DNA of 64,000 nt from Balanoglossus misakiensis (Eukaryota; Hemichordata), in the NCBI GenBank assembly GCA_040954595.2, contig CM082579.2, positions 7,564,001-7,628,000 on the forward strand, given 5' to 3'. Positions within the stretch are counted from its first letter, which is position 1, and each line of letters starts with the position of its first letter. The translations under genes were made by a program, and so were the position numbers. Shown piece after piece: positions 44,201 through 57,212 of this stretch. Below the pieces are notes generated by a model that made no database searches, was not told the DNA's origin, and worked only from the letters and a program-made list of their open reading frames with translations.

Positions 44201-47200
44201 AACATGTATACATGTACACACATGTGCATGTGCCAAGCCACAACCCGTCCTAGTCAGATGTTAAAATCATTTAATTCCATATCAGTTCCCCACCCATTTC
44301 TGTACAGAAGAATTGGTAGAAAAAACGTTCATGGAGAGTCAAGCGGATTTGACTTACAGGTATCTGAAGTAACTTTGGATCCACTGGCTGTCGGAATGGC
44401 AAGGATTCTGGATCTTGTTTGTATAACTTCTCAAGTGTTGGCATCAACGCCTGGCGCAGCTCATCCGGTCGGAATACTGCAGCGGGGAGAAAAAAAAGAT
44501 ACATCAACAAAATTAGACAACGATCGGATCGTGCTACCAGAAGGTATCGCGATTGAAACAGACTGGAAAATCTGTACCACAGTGAAAGCCTAACTCACCT
44601 TTCTTTTGTCTCGGCGTTCTTGGAGGCGGCATATCTCCGCTAGTGGGCTTCACAGTGGCTACCGTGGTGGTGGCTGCACTACCATTGCTGTCGGTCGTCG
44701 ACGTGGTGGTTGTGGTTAAGGTTGGGGTGGAGGTGGTCATGGTGCAGGAGCTTTCTGGTTTGCCGCCTGTCTCCATCGGTTCCTCCTTCACGCTGGGCTC
44801 CATCTTGACCTCCACTTTGCCATCCTGCGGAGTGGCCGCGTCTTTGCCAATCGAATTGGAATTCGTCATCTGAGACGAAGGAAGCTGTTTGCCTCCGGGA
44901 GTGCTGTCGAGTGACTTCTGCGAGCTGACTGACGACACTTTCTGATCAGCCATCTTCGGAGTCTGCGGCTTCTGCTTTTGAGGTTGGGGCGTCTTTGCTT
45001 GCATCTGATTTTGTGATAGCTGCTTCATCTGTTGCTGCTGCTGTTGTTGTTGTTGCTGTGGTGTTTGTGGTTGCTGTTGCTGATTTGGAGTCGCCGGCTG
45101 TGGTCTCTGCTGTGGTTGTTGCTGTTGTGGTGGCGGGGGCATAGGTATCGGCTGCTGCTGCTGTTGTTGTTGCACCTGCTGTGCCATAGTCTGTCGCTGT
45201 TGTTGCTGCTGTTGTTGTTGTTGCAGGGTCTGAAAATTAGCAAACACAGAACACAAGGTGAGGGGCAAGCAAAAAGAAGCATGCAAACCGTTCGCTTGTC
45301 TTCCTCTGACCCGGGCACCGACCACCATGCATGCAAGAAGGACCAAATGTAGCACTGATTTCCTAACCTGCGAATTTCTGTCTTGCACTGCAACCTGCTC
45401 CAGGGGTTTCTGAGATGTCAGTTGTTGTTGTTGATGTGGTGGTGGTGGTTGTGGTATTGGAGGAGGAGGTTGTGAAGCTGGAGGAGTAGACTGAGGGGTA
45501 GCAGGTGTTGATGGAGCTGACGTGATCATCTGGTGACAGAACCAATCAAGTTTACCGAGGAGGCAATTAAAATGCAATGCCGGGGGCCTTAACATCAGCT
45601 GAAAAGGTCTCGGGCACAGAAAGTGTGCGGTGGCCAGTGGTAGTCACTCACACACCACAAAGCTAACTTAATGGAAGAGGAAAGCTGAAAAAGAATCTGG
45701 AGGTGGAACTTTAGTGGACTGAAGAGCGAAGTCAAGCGAAAAAAGTAGTATGGTATGATATAACTGTCAGAATGATTGTGTTACGAGGCAAGACAACTGG
45801 AAAAAAAAGTTAGCTGTGTCGTTTGTGGCCTGCGTGAAAAATACATGTGATGCGATTATGAAATGTCCGCCAGACTATACATCCATGGCAACCACCTAAC
45901 GTAACAACCATTGTAACATGCCCTATGAGCAAAATCATGTAACACTCAATTCACACATGTACTGCACTCCAACATGTGGGAGAGAATGTCAAATTTAGGT
46001 CAAGACTGAAATGTGCACATTTTCTGTTCGAGCCTTCTGAATCCATGACCTCCAAGTCCTATGTATTTTCATGTACTGGATGAATGACTCATGAAATCTC
46101 TCAAACACATTTCCACTTGTATCAACATCTGTAATCTGTAATACTAGTAAACATGATCATGTTACTAGACACCCGCTCGCAGAAACCCTATTTGCCATCA
46201 TTTTAGCACTACTTTCACGACAATGTTCCCATTCTTCTGACCAAGACGGCAACCAGACTGAACACTCGTGATGTTGTGAAAAGTACAAAGTACTCACCGA
46301 CGGGATGCTTTGGGCCGACGGTGGCGGCGTTAGAGTTGGTTGCTGCTGCTGGCCGCCAATGGCTGGTGGCGGTGATCCGAATCCCGTCCCACGGCCAAGC
46401 AGTGACACAGCGTCAATCGGTCCATCTAAAAAAAAGCAAATGAAAGTTCTCAAAAATATGCACACTGCCTGTCTGGCATATTTTTACATATATATAAAAA
46501 TCGGTATTAGAGAAAAAAAATTACAAAAAGGAGAAAAACGCAAAAAAACAGCACTTACTGGTGGCAGGTTTAGGAGGATTGCCAGTCTTGGTGGTGGTGG
46601 TTGTGGTGGTAGCTTCTTGCATCCGCCTCTGACGTTTCTCTTCTAACTCTTTCTGAATCTTGTATATCTTCTCTGCCAGAAGGTGATAATATTCCTCCTG
46701 CAAGAAAATCAGACATGATCAAGCTCAAAAACAAAGTGACAGAATCCCTGATTTGCATAGCGTTTCCATCAGCCATCACTGTTTAGAAATCTTTCAACGC
46801 CCACTCTTAAAATTTTACACTTTTAACGAAGTGAAACCATACAAGTACATACCCTGCTACTCGCTGATTCATACATATCTCCCTCGACTTTCCTTGCATA
46901 TGCAACAAGGTTGCCCATTCTCCTGTCTTTCATAGCAGCTGGGTCTGGAGATGGAAATATGGCTTGCACACTGAAAACACAAAAAACGCAAAAAACCAAA
47001 GTGGAATTCTGGTTAGCATCCGTCTATAAACCTTTCAGTCGGTGGGGCAGCTAAACACCATCTCGGAGACCACGACAGTGCAGAACAGTACAAACACAAG
47101 GAAGGTCTGCTCTGTGTTTCATTATCATGTTTTGAATTTTACAGGAGAGTGTAAGACAGGTCCATTTACTCATACAACAGCACCCACATAGGAAAGAATG

Positions 47201-50200
47201 CAGTGTTTCTTCCCAGATGATGCCAGGATGTCACTTTGTCAGATGACCTGTCTTTCAACTTTTGACAAGGGGGTCACATCAATACAGAACTGATGAAAGT
47301 GGTATGAAATGGGGGTTTACACAGAATTGGAACTTACAGTTTATGCACAAGGTGGTTTCGGAGATCCGGAGTAACATGTTGATGCCATGCTTTCGAACCT
47401 GACGGCTGAGTGAGATCGCCCGGCAACGGTACAGCCGCTGGTGAGCCCGATCCTGATCCAGGACTTGCACCTAGTGTATAAGGAACAGTGTTAGAAGCAT
47501 TCAGCAATGCAGCTGGGTAACCAGATCCCAACCTCAGGCTTTGGCCTGGAAAGAAATTTAAAACAGTAACGTTTTCACAAACCGACACACAGTCAAGAAG
47601 AAACTTTACAGGTGGTTTCAAAAGAAAATGTAGTTTCTCTTGTTTTATTAAGTACTAGTGTCGTCTGATCACAGGTGACCGACTTACCAAGCGGTGACAA
47701 GAGACTCGACCTCTGCTGGTTGGAGGCACTGTTGCCGGTGTACTGTAAACCGAGGGCAGCGTACGCCCTCTCCATGGAATTGTGATCGATCTGCACTTGT
47801 GTCTGACCGGTCGTGGTCAGTCCTGTGGCCGACTGCATCAACGCTGAAGAGTCAGAGGAAATAGAATGTTTGTATTTGCTTTCCTGACAGGGAGTCTTCC
47901 AAAAGAACCTGACCATTTTGTGGAGCCACAGATAATACACAACACACCATGCATCCCACACCTCCCCTTATGTTATCGCCCAAAATAATACCATCCAAAT
48001 AATTTGTAACACCAATAAAAAAACGTGCACATGCAGTGATTAAATGTGAAAAGTGATGAATTATTTTTGTCGCTAGTGCCAGGAAATCGAGGAGCATTAA
48101 CCCTTGAAACGTTAAATTATACCTTGAGTGGTGGCTTGATGCTGTCTTCTATCAGAGGCATTCTTTAGGGGCAAGCATACAGGACAGTCATTCCGGGTAC
48201 AGTTTTTCCAATGTGAAATGATTTGTCTGGAAGATGCACAGTGTGCCACTGCAGAAAAGAACAAAAAAAAACATTTTTTACTCCCAAGTAAGAAAAACTT
48301 TAGAGACTTTTTTTTCTTTTCAAAAAAAGAATGACAAATCCTAAACAAACGTCTAACTGTGCTACACCTCAGTTGTCTGAGGATAAACATCCCTGACCTC
48401 TTGAATAACATGACCAAACCAGACTGATCCCTTGATCGGAAGACTTCATTCTCGACAACAAGTGTTCTCCCCAGAAATTTATGACAGTGTATGACTAATT
48501 TGCATATAAACAGATCTGTTATCAATGAAGTTCAATTGTTTATGCCAAAATTAAAGGAAGGTGGGCTGCCATGCTTTAAATTGCTCTGGGAAGAACACTG
48601 TGACTTTATGTCAATAAAAACATTCTAAAGTTTTACACAGAGTACAAGGACACGCGTACTGATAGGACAAGCAAGCATGTAAACATTCCACAAGCAACAG
48701 TCAAGTTCAATGTCACCTTCACCAACACATACACACATCAAAAGACAAAGACCGAAGAAAGAAATCAGCATTTTTCTCTAAAAATGCACACTGGTCAGAA
48801 GCTGAAGCCCCCATTCAGAATACCTTGGCAGGACTTTCCAGCTTGGCAGTGGGTCATGTGGTTGAGGACATTCTTCATGGTGCGACAGTGCGGCAAGGAA
48901 CAGTGTCGGATCTCCCCGTTGGCCTGCTCTCTCCTCTGGCATTTATGAGCGTGTAAAAGTAGTACTAATTGCTGTTGGATCAGCTTCCTCTTCTCGGGAT
49001 CTGCCGTCGGCGCCGCTGACTGAGCAGCGGCTACCTGTGCCTGTGCTGGCTGCGGTTGCTGCTGTTGTGGTTTCACCACCGACTGCTGTTGCTGCCCCTA
49101 AAAACAAGACAATTTTTTTTAATTACAGTATCAGCAAATACGAGTTTGAAACAACAAACCACGTGACTGGTGTCAAACACCAGAAATGTATCCCTTCGAA
49201 CAAAAGGCACAAATGATATAAAGGAGAACTTACTATGTTGATAGTTCCTGGATGGCCAAGACCACCCGCTCCCATATTGACATTGCCACTCATGTTAGTC
49301 ATATTTACAGTCATGGTTGACCCCATGCTCGCTGCAGTAAATGTGGTGGTCATTGGGGACATCACTGTTGAGACATGGGTGGAATGACTAGATGCTGGAG
49401 CTGAAAAGTTGTGAAATGGACTGCCACCTGGTTGGCCTATACTTGTTAATCCACCAACCTGCAAGAACGAAATGCCCCAAAACAAACGTCACATTAGAAA
49501 TATGTTATAACCTTGACAATCCTTCTAAAGCAGGTGTTCTTGAGATATATAATGCAAATTTTGTCACTTCAGCCACACTTCACATACAAATCCCCATCCT
49601 TTTATAAACACTGAACACCACAATTTTTGTTTGCTGTTAAAACCCACCCTTCACAATTTGACATGTAATAAAATACACTTCTGCAATACAAGCACAGTGT
49701 AGTTTTAATAATTTGTGGAGTGACTACATTCAACTAATTTACATTGTAACACAACATACATTTTAGTTGTTTGTAAAACAGTGCCGAAGCAATCAGACCT
49801 ATCAACATAAACTTATCACTGACAGCGTCACCTTTTGACCTACTTTTAATAATTCACATTGTGGGACCACAAGCACAGGAGCTGTATGTTACCATGTTCT
49901 TGTATAAAATGCCACCTTTTTGTAACACACAAATGAGCAAAACAAAGTAAAAAATTTAACAAGGGATGATATCACAGAAGAGCAAGACAATACAGAAAAA
50001 GTTGTTAGCCCTTTCCTTGTGGTTTCCCTGAATCATCATAATTGCAAATGTTTATTACCATGTGCAGTTTCTTTTTTTTAAATACTTATTACATTTTCAA
50101 ACACTGCGATATTACTGTCGTGACTATCTGCATGTAAAGCCTGCTTCACGAAATCTCCCGCATACACAACACATTTTACAACTGGAACAAATTCTTTTAT

Positions 50201-52549
50201 CACCAGAAAACAAAAAATGCATATCTCTATCATCTTGCAACGTTAACGGCAAGTTATATTGCAAATTGAAAATTTTCAGATCCCTTTGATATAAATGACC
50301 CCTCATATAATTTTAAATCTTCAGTTCAAACCGTTAGCAGGGAATATACCCCATAAAGACAAAGGATTATTTACATGGCAACTCTAATATAAAACAACAC
50401 GCATCAAACACGGGATATTAGTTTTGATACAGGTGACCGAAAACACGTTTGCTCTTTTTGGTTGCTATTGTTTGTTTTGAGACTAGACAGTAAGTATAAA
50501 ATATTTTACAGAAGGAAGCAACATTTAATATCTCCATTTCACTTAATTCTACATTTTAGGGGCGCCATTTAATTTCTCTACACTTTACATTGTACAATGC
50601 ATTATTTTTTTTCAGCAAAAAAATCTTTCTAATAATAAAATCTTAAATTATTTTGTTCATAAATTAATGTCACCAACTTTTCTCAAAATTATGACATTCC
50701 TTTTTATGAGGTACAGGAAGGAGAAGGCAGAACATGAAAATAACGGCAGCAAAAGATAACAGATAATGAGATTCACACAGCATAAAACAATGAAAAATAT
50801 GTCCACCTAGTACAAAGGCTGTACCGACGCCATTACACTGACTCAGTCATAAACATGCTGCCAGCAACATACAACATGAGTTTAATCATAAAATCTCAAA
50901 CCCCCTACAAAATCTACTGGTTTTTACATTTTAAATCTGTAAAGAGATACAACCATTGTCTACAAAATAACTATTCCTCACAGCACACATCATTTATAAT
51001 GGTTTTTAAACACAAGAAACACATGACCTATTGTTTGACATCAACAACCTGTTATCATGCTGGCACTAACCTTTCCAATAGCACAACACAAATATCAGAT
51101 CCCATGTTTCACATGACATGAAATTTCTTACCATGTATAAAATGAAATTTACCGCACATCTGAAATATTTCTTTTTGCAAGAATGTGTCTACTGGTATAA
51201 TTATTTTAACTGGAAAACACAGGGTTTGAGAAGTTTGACCTTGAAATCATTATGGTTGTGTTATGGTGTTGCCCGAGTCTGTACGTCAGATTTCTGCCAT
51301 CTACGGATTGCACTTTCTTTTCTTGGGATCAAAGGAAACGTACAACTAATGTAATTATCAAATTCAATCTGCACGAAACATACATCACTTGCACCACCAG
51401 GTGGATAGTATCAAGTTAAATGTCTGTGAGTGACCTACCTTTGCTAGTGCAGCTTGAGCCTGTGAGACAGAGAGGCCAGGGTGACCTGCTAAACCACTTG
51501 GCTGAGTCTGTTGGGGGATTGCATTTCCTAAAGCATTATTTCCAGGCATCATTGCAGGAGAACTAACCACAGTGTTCCATGTCATAGTAGTATTACTTGA
51601 CGATAAAGAAAATGGTCCGTTCATTAAAGGTTTATTGGCTTGTCCAGCAGCACCACTGCCCTGCAGCAGATGCGATGTACTTGGAGAGTTCATAGAGTTT
51701 GTCATTGCTATAGTACTTGTAGTTGCTATACTCGTACTGGTATCATTGCTCATGCTCATAGCAGTTGAATTCGGAGTCTGTCGTCCTGCAGATGCGTTCC
51801 CAACGGAGTTTGGGGGTGACTGAAGATTGTTTGCCACGGGGCTTTGCACATTCACATTGTTTATGTTTCCCATGTTCGGGCTAAGTTGCATTTGATTCTG
51901 GGTTTGATTTTGCTGGTTCGGACTTGCATTAGCATTAGCCGATACATTAGAAGTAGTCCTCGGCGGTGATGATAAAAGCTGTGAAAGTTGTTGGTTCTTT
52001 TGAATTGTATCCGACGGGCGATCAGACCCCGCATTTGCGCTTGCCGTGGAGCTACCTGTGCCATTACTCAGGTTGTTTACCGTACCACCGCCTGTCATTG
52101 ACTGCAATTCGTCGGGAAGTTCTCCTTCCAAACTTAGTAATTTACCGAAAAATTCTGCAAAGGGAAAAGAAACGGAATATACTAAATCTGTGATGGCAAA
52201 TTTCACTTCGGGGCATTTTAATACAATATTCGCCCTCTTCTGTCCTTGGTGAAAAAAAAAGTCGCACCGGGCGGCGAAAGCATCCCAAACGCACGTAGCA
52301 TATACGCTATGTAGTATAATAACATGACGCTATACCGTCCGTGTCAATTTCTTATTTTTTTTAAATTGTTTTCACCGTCATAGACACGCACATTGCAATC
52401 GACATACTAGACAGTCATCGAAAATTAAATAAGGATAATATTAGGTACAATCTAGGGAAATACTCACCTGCATTATCACTCGGAGTAGTGGCTGGAGAAG
52501 CAAGCTTCTGTCGCTTGCTCGGCGGCCCCTCTACTATTTGGTCTGCCAT
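35283..52549 (-). CDS. CREBBP/EP300: CBP/p300 histone acetyltransferase and transcription co-activator (27 exons, about 2308 aa)
   Basis: Exons in transcript order: 52549-52468, 52154-51439, 49458-49234, 49097-48824, 48248-48123, 47843-47688, 47545-47338, 46970-46853, 46697-46559, 46425-46298, 45529-45368, 45229-44599, 44476-44358, 44030-43791, 43619-43531, 42334-42254, 41684-41628, 41394-41317, 40294-40227, 39945-39798, 39585-39439, 39261-39148, 38960-38795, 38550-38377, 38160-38005, 37783-37508, 37331-35283. Domains: nuclear-receptor box region ([12 protein letters not shown], about 33-44); TAZ1 375-462; KIX 577-657; bromodomain 990-1095 with the acetyl-lysine Asn in [20 protein letters not shown] 1109-1232; HAT 1233-1560 with [28 protein letters not shown] and DWYRKM, matching the acetyl-CoA-binding and catalytic residues; Lys-rich autoregulatory loop in exon 25; ZZ about 1600-1650; TAZ2 about 1665-1755; NCBD about 1970-2015; poly-Gln C-terminus. 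Human proteins have about 2414-2442 residues. Confidence 0.97.
36050..36155 (-). repeat. Poly-glutamine (CAG/CAA) tract in CBP/p300 exon 27
   Basis: Mixed CAG/CAA codons read on the minus strand as long Gln runs after the NCBD. A second tract at 36385-36430 precedes the NCBD. Read on the plus strand they give spurious poly-Leu frames. Confidence 0.9.
40583..40895. mobile_element. Candidate piggyBac-type MITE (313 bp, non-autonomous)
   Basis: Flanked on both sides by TTAA (40579-40582 and 40896-40899), the target-site duplication of piggyBac transposons. The ends are inverted: CCCTAACGCTGC at the left and GTAGCATTAGGG at the right match at 10 of 12 positions, and begin with CCC as in piggyBac termini. 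No transposase frame is present. It lies in the CBP/p300 intron between exons at 41394-41317 and 40294-40227. Confidence 0.55.
45040..45228 (-). repeat. Gln-rich CAG/CAA tracts in CBP/p300 exon 12
   Basis: The exon starts with TLQQQQ and carries several Gln runs separated by Pro-rich segments, upstream of the bromodomain. Low-complexity coding sequence. Confidence 0.85.
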
Positions 52550-52938
52550 GTTGAAAACGCACGCCCGACGAATATGATGTGAACTTGTTGATCAAAAAAA
52601 CCTATGAAGGCCCTCGAAAAATCAAGTAAATCATCCTGAATAGTAAAAAAGTCATGGTATAAAATATCAACAGTCTTCTTCCTTCTCCTACATCGTCTCG
52701 GCCTTCCGATCGGTCGACTGTCCGCTCCTATGTGCTGGCACAATACAATATTACAATAACTAATAGACCTTCACCATCGACGAAATTCCATGATATTTCA
52801 TCGAAAACCCAACTAACCACGCCTAAATCTTCTTCCAGAATAAAATCCGATCTCTCTATGACATCTGTTGGTGGCTTGATCGTAAAACAAAGAAAGAATA
52901 CGAGGAGAAAGAACGATTTTTTCCTGGGTGAAAATGGT

Positions 52939-52949
52939 CAAAATGGCGG
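52939..52949 (+). promoter_or_regulatory. YY1-like motif upstream of CBP/p300
   Basis: AAAATGGCGGC matches the AAnATGGCGGC consensus for YY1, often found just downstream of TATA-less start sites. It lies about 390 bases before the CBP/p300 start codon. Confidence 0.4.
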
Positions 52950-53083
52950 CTGTTTGGCGAAACTTTTCTACGCTTGTCAGAAAACCAACAAGAAAAGCCA
53001 CCGGAAAAACCCGACTCCGAAAAATAATTTATTCATACTTTTCTCCTTATAATATGATCACATGATCTCGACCGGCGTCACTG

Positions 53084-53175
53084 ATTGGACAAGGGCATAT
53101 TTATTCACGTGAGAAAGACCTGTTATTACATGCCGGAGTGCTTCGGGAAGGTTCGGAATGAATCGGCTATAAATA
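53084..53175 (+). promoter_or_regulatory. Compact heat-shock-type promoter cluster with no assigned gene
   Basis: In order: ATTGG (inverted CCAAT, 53084-53088), palindromic TCACGTGA E-box (53105-53112), heat-shock element TTCGGGAAGGTTC (53142-53154), and TATAAATA (53168-53175). The spacing and the direction of the TATA suggest a start near 53200 on the + strand. No conserved coding frame follows. Confidence 0.4.
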
Positions 53176-56100
53176 AATCTAGGAATGCTGGGTAATAATT
53201 TTTAAATACCCAATGGCCCTAGCGGCAGGCATGAATCAGCTGACCCCTTATTGAGCAAGTAACTTACAAGAGCGTCAACCATTTTGAGAAAAATCGTTTT
53301 TTGCCAATTATTCAATTTTAATAGAAATTTTCGAAAATTCAACCACGACAATTTCCTTAGATTGTTCACCGCGTCCTTAATTAGTACCAAAGCAACGTTA
53401 AGCAAGTCTAAATACGAAGTATGATCATCTTCCTTTAAAATTTAAATCTGCAGAAAACCTCCGAATTTATGACGCAATATTCAATACCATCGGCGTTTAC
53501 TTTCCAAAAGACACTAATATTTGTTGTCTGTACGCTTGTTTATTGCCTAGCTTATCAAAATACACCAATATCTGGCGTTTTATTTTCAAAGTCACGAACG
53601 GGGTCAGAAGTAGGTCATTTCCTGACACACGTGCAAGTCTTTGAACAGGTATCGAGTGTAAACACAGTGCTTGTTGCAGTAGCAGTTGTTGGTTAGTCGT
53701 CAGTGAAGCAGTTACGCACAAAACGATCACGTCTGAGTGGTACAAACTTTTTTTTTCCAGATGAATATTCCTCGTTTGCCTCTCATCTATGAAGCCCTAT
53801 GTGTTTCCTCATAATGCTGTAATGCACAACTACGTGTTTTGTGGCGTATCAGTTTCAGAATGCTCGGATTTGACCGAAGAAGTAAAAACACCTGTTACGC
53901 CGGTCCAAGACCAGGTTAACATACATGGGGGTCACTGGGAAGGCTCGCCAGCGTGAACGCATAGACGACTTCCTAGAATTTGCCCAAGATGATGCAACCT
54001 CGACACACACAGTACAGCCTACACGTGCCTTTGCACATGCTTGCTTGTTTACAAACGAATCCCTACAAGTGCAAACTTCATATCGTATTTCTGTGTAGCA
54101 GTACAAATGCACTATGTTTAGACACTGGTGTTGATATGAATGGCATTGCGACCTCCCAAGTTACGCATCACTGCACAGCGTATGCTCACCTAGCAGGTAC
54201 ATGTCTATAGCTAAATCTCATAGAGCCTATACCCAAACTATTCTTCAAGTCTGTGTGTTGATAAGCACTTACTACTGGTGAAATAAAAATAACTGTGCGC
54301 ATTTGGACGAATGTGGACAATATCATAGAAAATGTGACATACACTGGATTTAGGCCTACTACTTCTTTCTACAAGTTGTAAGATCAGAGGGCCAAATATG
54401 GTTAACTAGTAGATTCTAGGCCTAACACTTTCCTGTTTGCGCTGTGTAACCAAAGTCACTAGTGTATCCACGACGCAACAAAACAAATGAGGAACGAAAG
54501 CATAAACAGCAGGATTTCTGGTAGCTTTTTTTTCTCTTATGTATCATTCGCCGTCAAGATTGATATTTTTCATTAACTTCCTAATGGAAGTATAGCATGT
54601 ATAAAGGATTCTGGAACGCGTTCTCACAGAAATAGTCCAAGTAAAATCTGTTCACTCGTCTTACTTGTTCCCTACTACTAATGCTACTTTCATTTTCATT
54701 TGCTGCTGTTCCGTTGTTTCGTGTTGTTTTTATTTATGTGTACAACATTGTAGAAGCATAGTATACTAAAGTATGCATGCTCCTCATCGATTGCCAAATC
54801 GTACAGTTTTAATAGTTTTGACCGACATAAATGGAACGATCGTGCCAACTTAGATTAGAAAGAAACTTATTGTCCATGTACATGGGAAAATTTCTTTCCA
54901 CTCATCACAATTGTCTATGCTATGCGTAATCTACAATTACATATCCTAAATATAATATAGATGCATACATTAATATACATGTAGTGATATAGTGATAAAA
55001 CCAAAGACATTCACTTGTTTCGCGTAAATCACTTAAATGTCTTGAACAAAAGTATCCGTATCATTCAATAAATTGTTGTTCTAACTCGACCCTGTATTAA
55101 CGTAACTGGTTCGGGGAATCCCTTCTATCGATTGCAGATGGCGGAACTCCCAGTGAAGGTAATGGCGCCCTCAGCCTTTAGTGCATATCATGTTGTCATA
55201 GAAACTTATGCAACAATTACTCGACACACACGTGCACCCACCATCTGCCATCGATATTCACAATTGGATTATAATTAGGTATCATATGAAAGGAATTGTT
55301 CCACCTGGTTTCACCTGCAAGCCTTCCTTCCGATCCGACCACGCGTTTGTGAATAGAACCACCCAAGAATAGAACGCACACTTTCCGTAAAAGCGGATGC
55401 CAAGAAACTCCCCTATTTTGCATAACAACTTCCCAGACGATCAGCGAACCCTGTACAACCACAGAACCCTCGAGAAACACTCATCCGTTCACGGGGAAAC
55501 CGTGGTTGTCTACGTCATTCTATGCAATTTATATCTTCATCTAGTGCCAGTTCGACTTCTGGGCAAAACATGTGTATGTATAAAATGTTGTTATCTCAGT
55601 CACGAAAAAAGAGAACAGTTTGGATGAAGGTCTTTATCGGAATTTCGAAGGAAATATCCTTGAGAACATATATAAACTGGCGTATCGAAACATCTTGCGA
55701 GAGAGAGAGGGGGGGGGGGGGTGTGGGTCGGAAGTGTTTGGAGTCGGTTTGTACCTGCTCATAATGAAGCCGTACCTAATTTTCATAGAGTTGGTCTTTT
55801 TTTCAAAGTGTCCGACATTTGTTCTACAATTTTTTGTCAGTGTATTACGCGACCATTTCCATTTATAGGTCAATAGCTCTGATTTTGTTTGTTTGTATCT
55901 GTGGTTGTCTTTGTTTTCTTTTATGTTAACCATAGACAGTCTATGCTTATTCACTATATCGGGAAAGACAGCCTGAGGCAAATGAAAAAATACTGAAGAC
56001 TATATCGCCGTGCTATATTTTTGCTATTACGCACCTAAATTGTGATATTTTTATACCTTAGGATATCTTTTAAAGAAAAATTGATTCTACATCAAAATTC

Positions 56101-56486
56101 CGGTACGTATTCTTCATAGTAAACTGCACACGGAAAGGGTTTTCCAATGTAAATGACCTTTGACCTCCCTGTCGTGATTATAAACTTTCGTTTTGCGACG
56201 GATAGTCTGGGCTGCATGTTTTTCAGTGTTACGGTAAGGTAGATGTACACCACAAACTATTCGCAGTATTTTCCGTTACATCACACCATTTCTCGCACTT
56301 CCGTCCAACATTTCATGCAGTTTGCGAAGTTTTACATGCAACGTTGACAGATACGACCGCTTTACGGCACGTAGATTTCAGCGCCAGCGCAGCTCAGGTA
56401 GCTGGTGGTGTATTGTCGGTCGATCTCTGTCTCTTCTTGCGGTCCGTCGGCATGTTGCGTCCTCAGGGCGCGAGTGTATGTTCTGA

Positions 56487-57212
56487 ATGAAAACCTGCGC
56501 AAGTTGGTGGCGAAGAGAAGATGCTGCTACCGTCAGATGTTGCCAGACTGGTTCTAGGTCAGTATGTATGTTTGTCGGTTCGACGTCGAGTGCTGTCTAC
56601 ATTCAGCTCCAAGTGAACCAACAAACATCAAAACAAAACATAGTTGTACAACTTACAAATTACCCGTTGGTGGATTGATATAACATGTTCGAAGTGTGTC
56701 GCTATAGCAATAAGCGACAACTCTGAAAGTTATATGTACTAAACTTTTTGCAGGTCAATCTGCAAATCGTTTGGTCATCACTTATAATAAGCCCCCCCCC
56801 CCCCCTCCTGATGGGGTCTGGCCATGGCCTTGTCAGCATGGATGGGGTGTGGTGAGCTTGGCAAGGCAGAGAATTACAATCATTACAACTAACTACCAAC
56901 ACCACACCCTGAGTATGGCCTAGCTCTGTGTGGCAGGGCTGTGTGTCTTACTGCGATGATCGCCGTAAAACACACATTCCCTGAAATGTTATGACTTTGG
57001 TTTGTAGACATGCCATCAGAGATACAGGCCATCTATGTATACATGTATGTGGACAGGACAGTTCTTGGTGGTCAGTGCAATGCATGCTATTGTTACTGGT
57101 AAATAATCTTATGTATGCGATCTTTAGGTAATGTGATGTTGCTCAGTAATAGACGTGTGACGATTGTATACACCACTGTCACTTCTGAATTCCTCAGGTT
57201 ACCTGCATGATG
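56487..57212 (+). promoter_or_regulatory. Upstream ORF overlapping the NPAT start
   Basis: An ATG at 56487 opens a frame out of phase with NPAT. It passes over the NPAT ATG, crosses the exon 1/2 junction (56557 to 57198) and stops soon after in exon 2, giving 27 codons. If the transcript begins upstream of it, it would limit NPAT translation. Confidence 0.35.

Larger units (their letters stand above)
52550..56520. other. Divergent intergenic region between CBP/p300 and NPAT
   Basis: About 4 kb between two divergent start codons. The CBP side carries an AAAATGGCGGC motif (52939-52949), a YY1-like start-site element. A CCAAT/E-box/HSE/TATA cluster lies at 53084-53175. Long G13 (55709-55721) and short microsatellite tracts are present. 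No coding exon was supported; 5' UTR exons of either gene could be hidden here. Confidence 0.6.

Noticed and set aside
53469-53696. 75-codon + strand frame with a hydrophobic N-terminal half, downstream of the HSE/TATA cluster
   Set aside because: Tempting as a product of the orphan promoter, but there is no family match, the start context is weak and nothing shows it is translated; kept only as a possibility.
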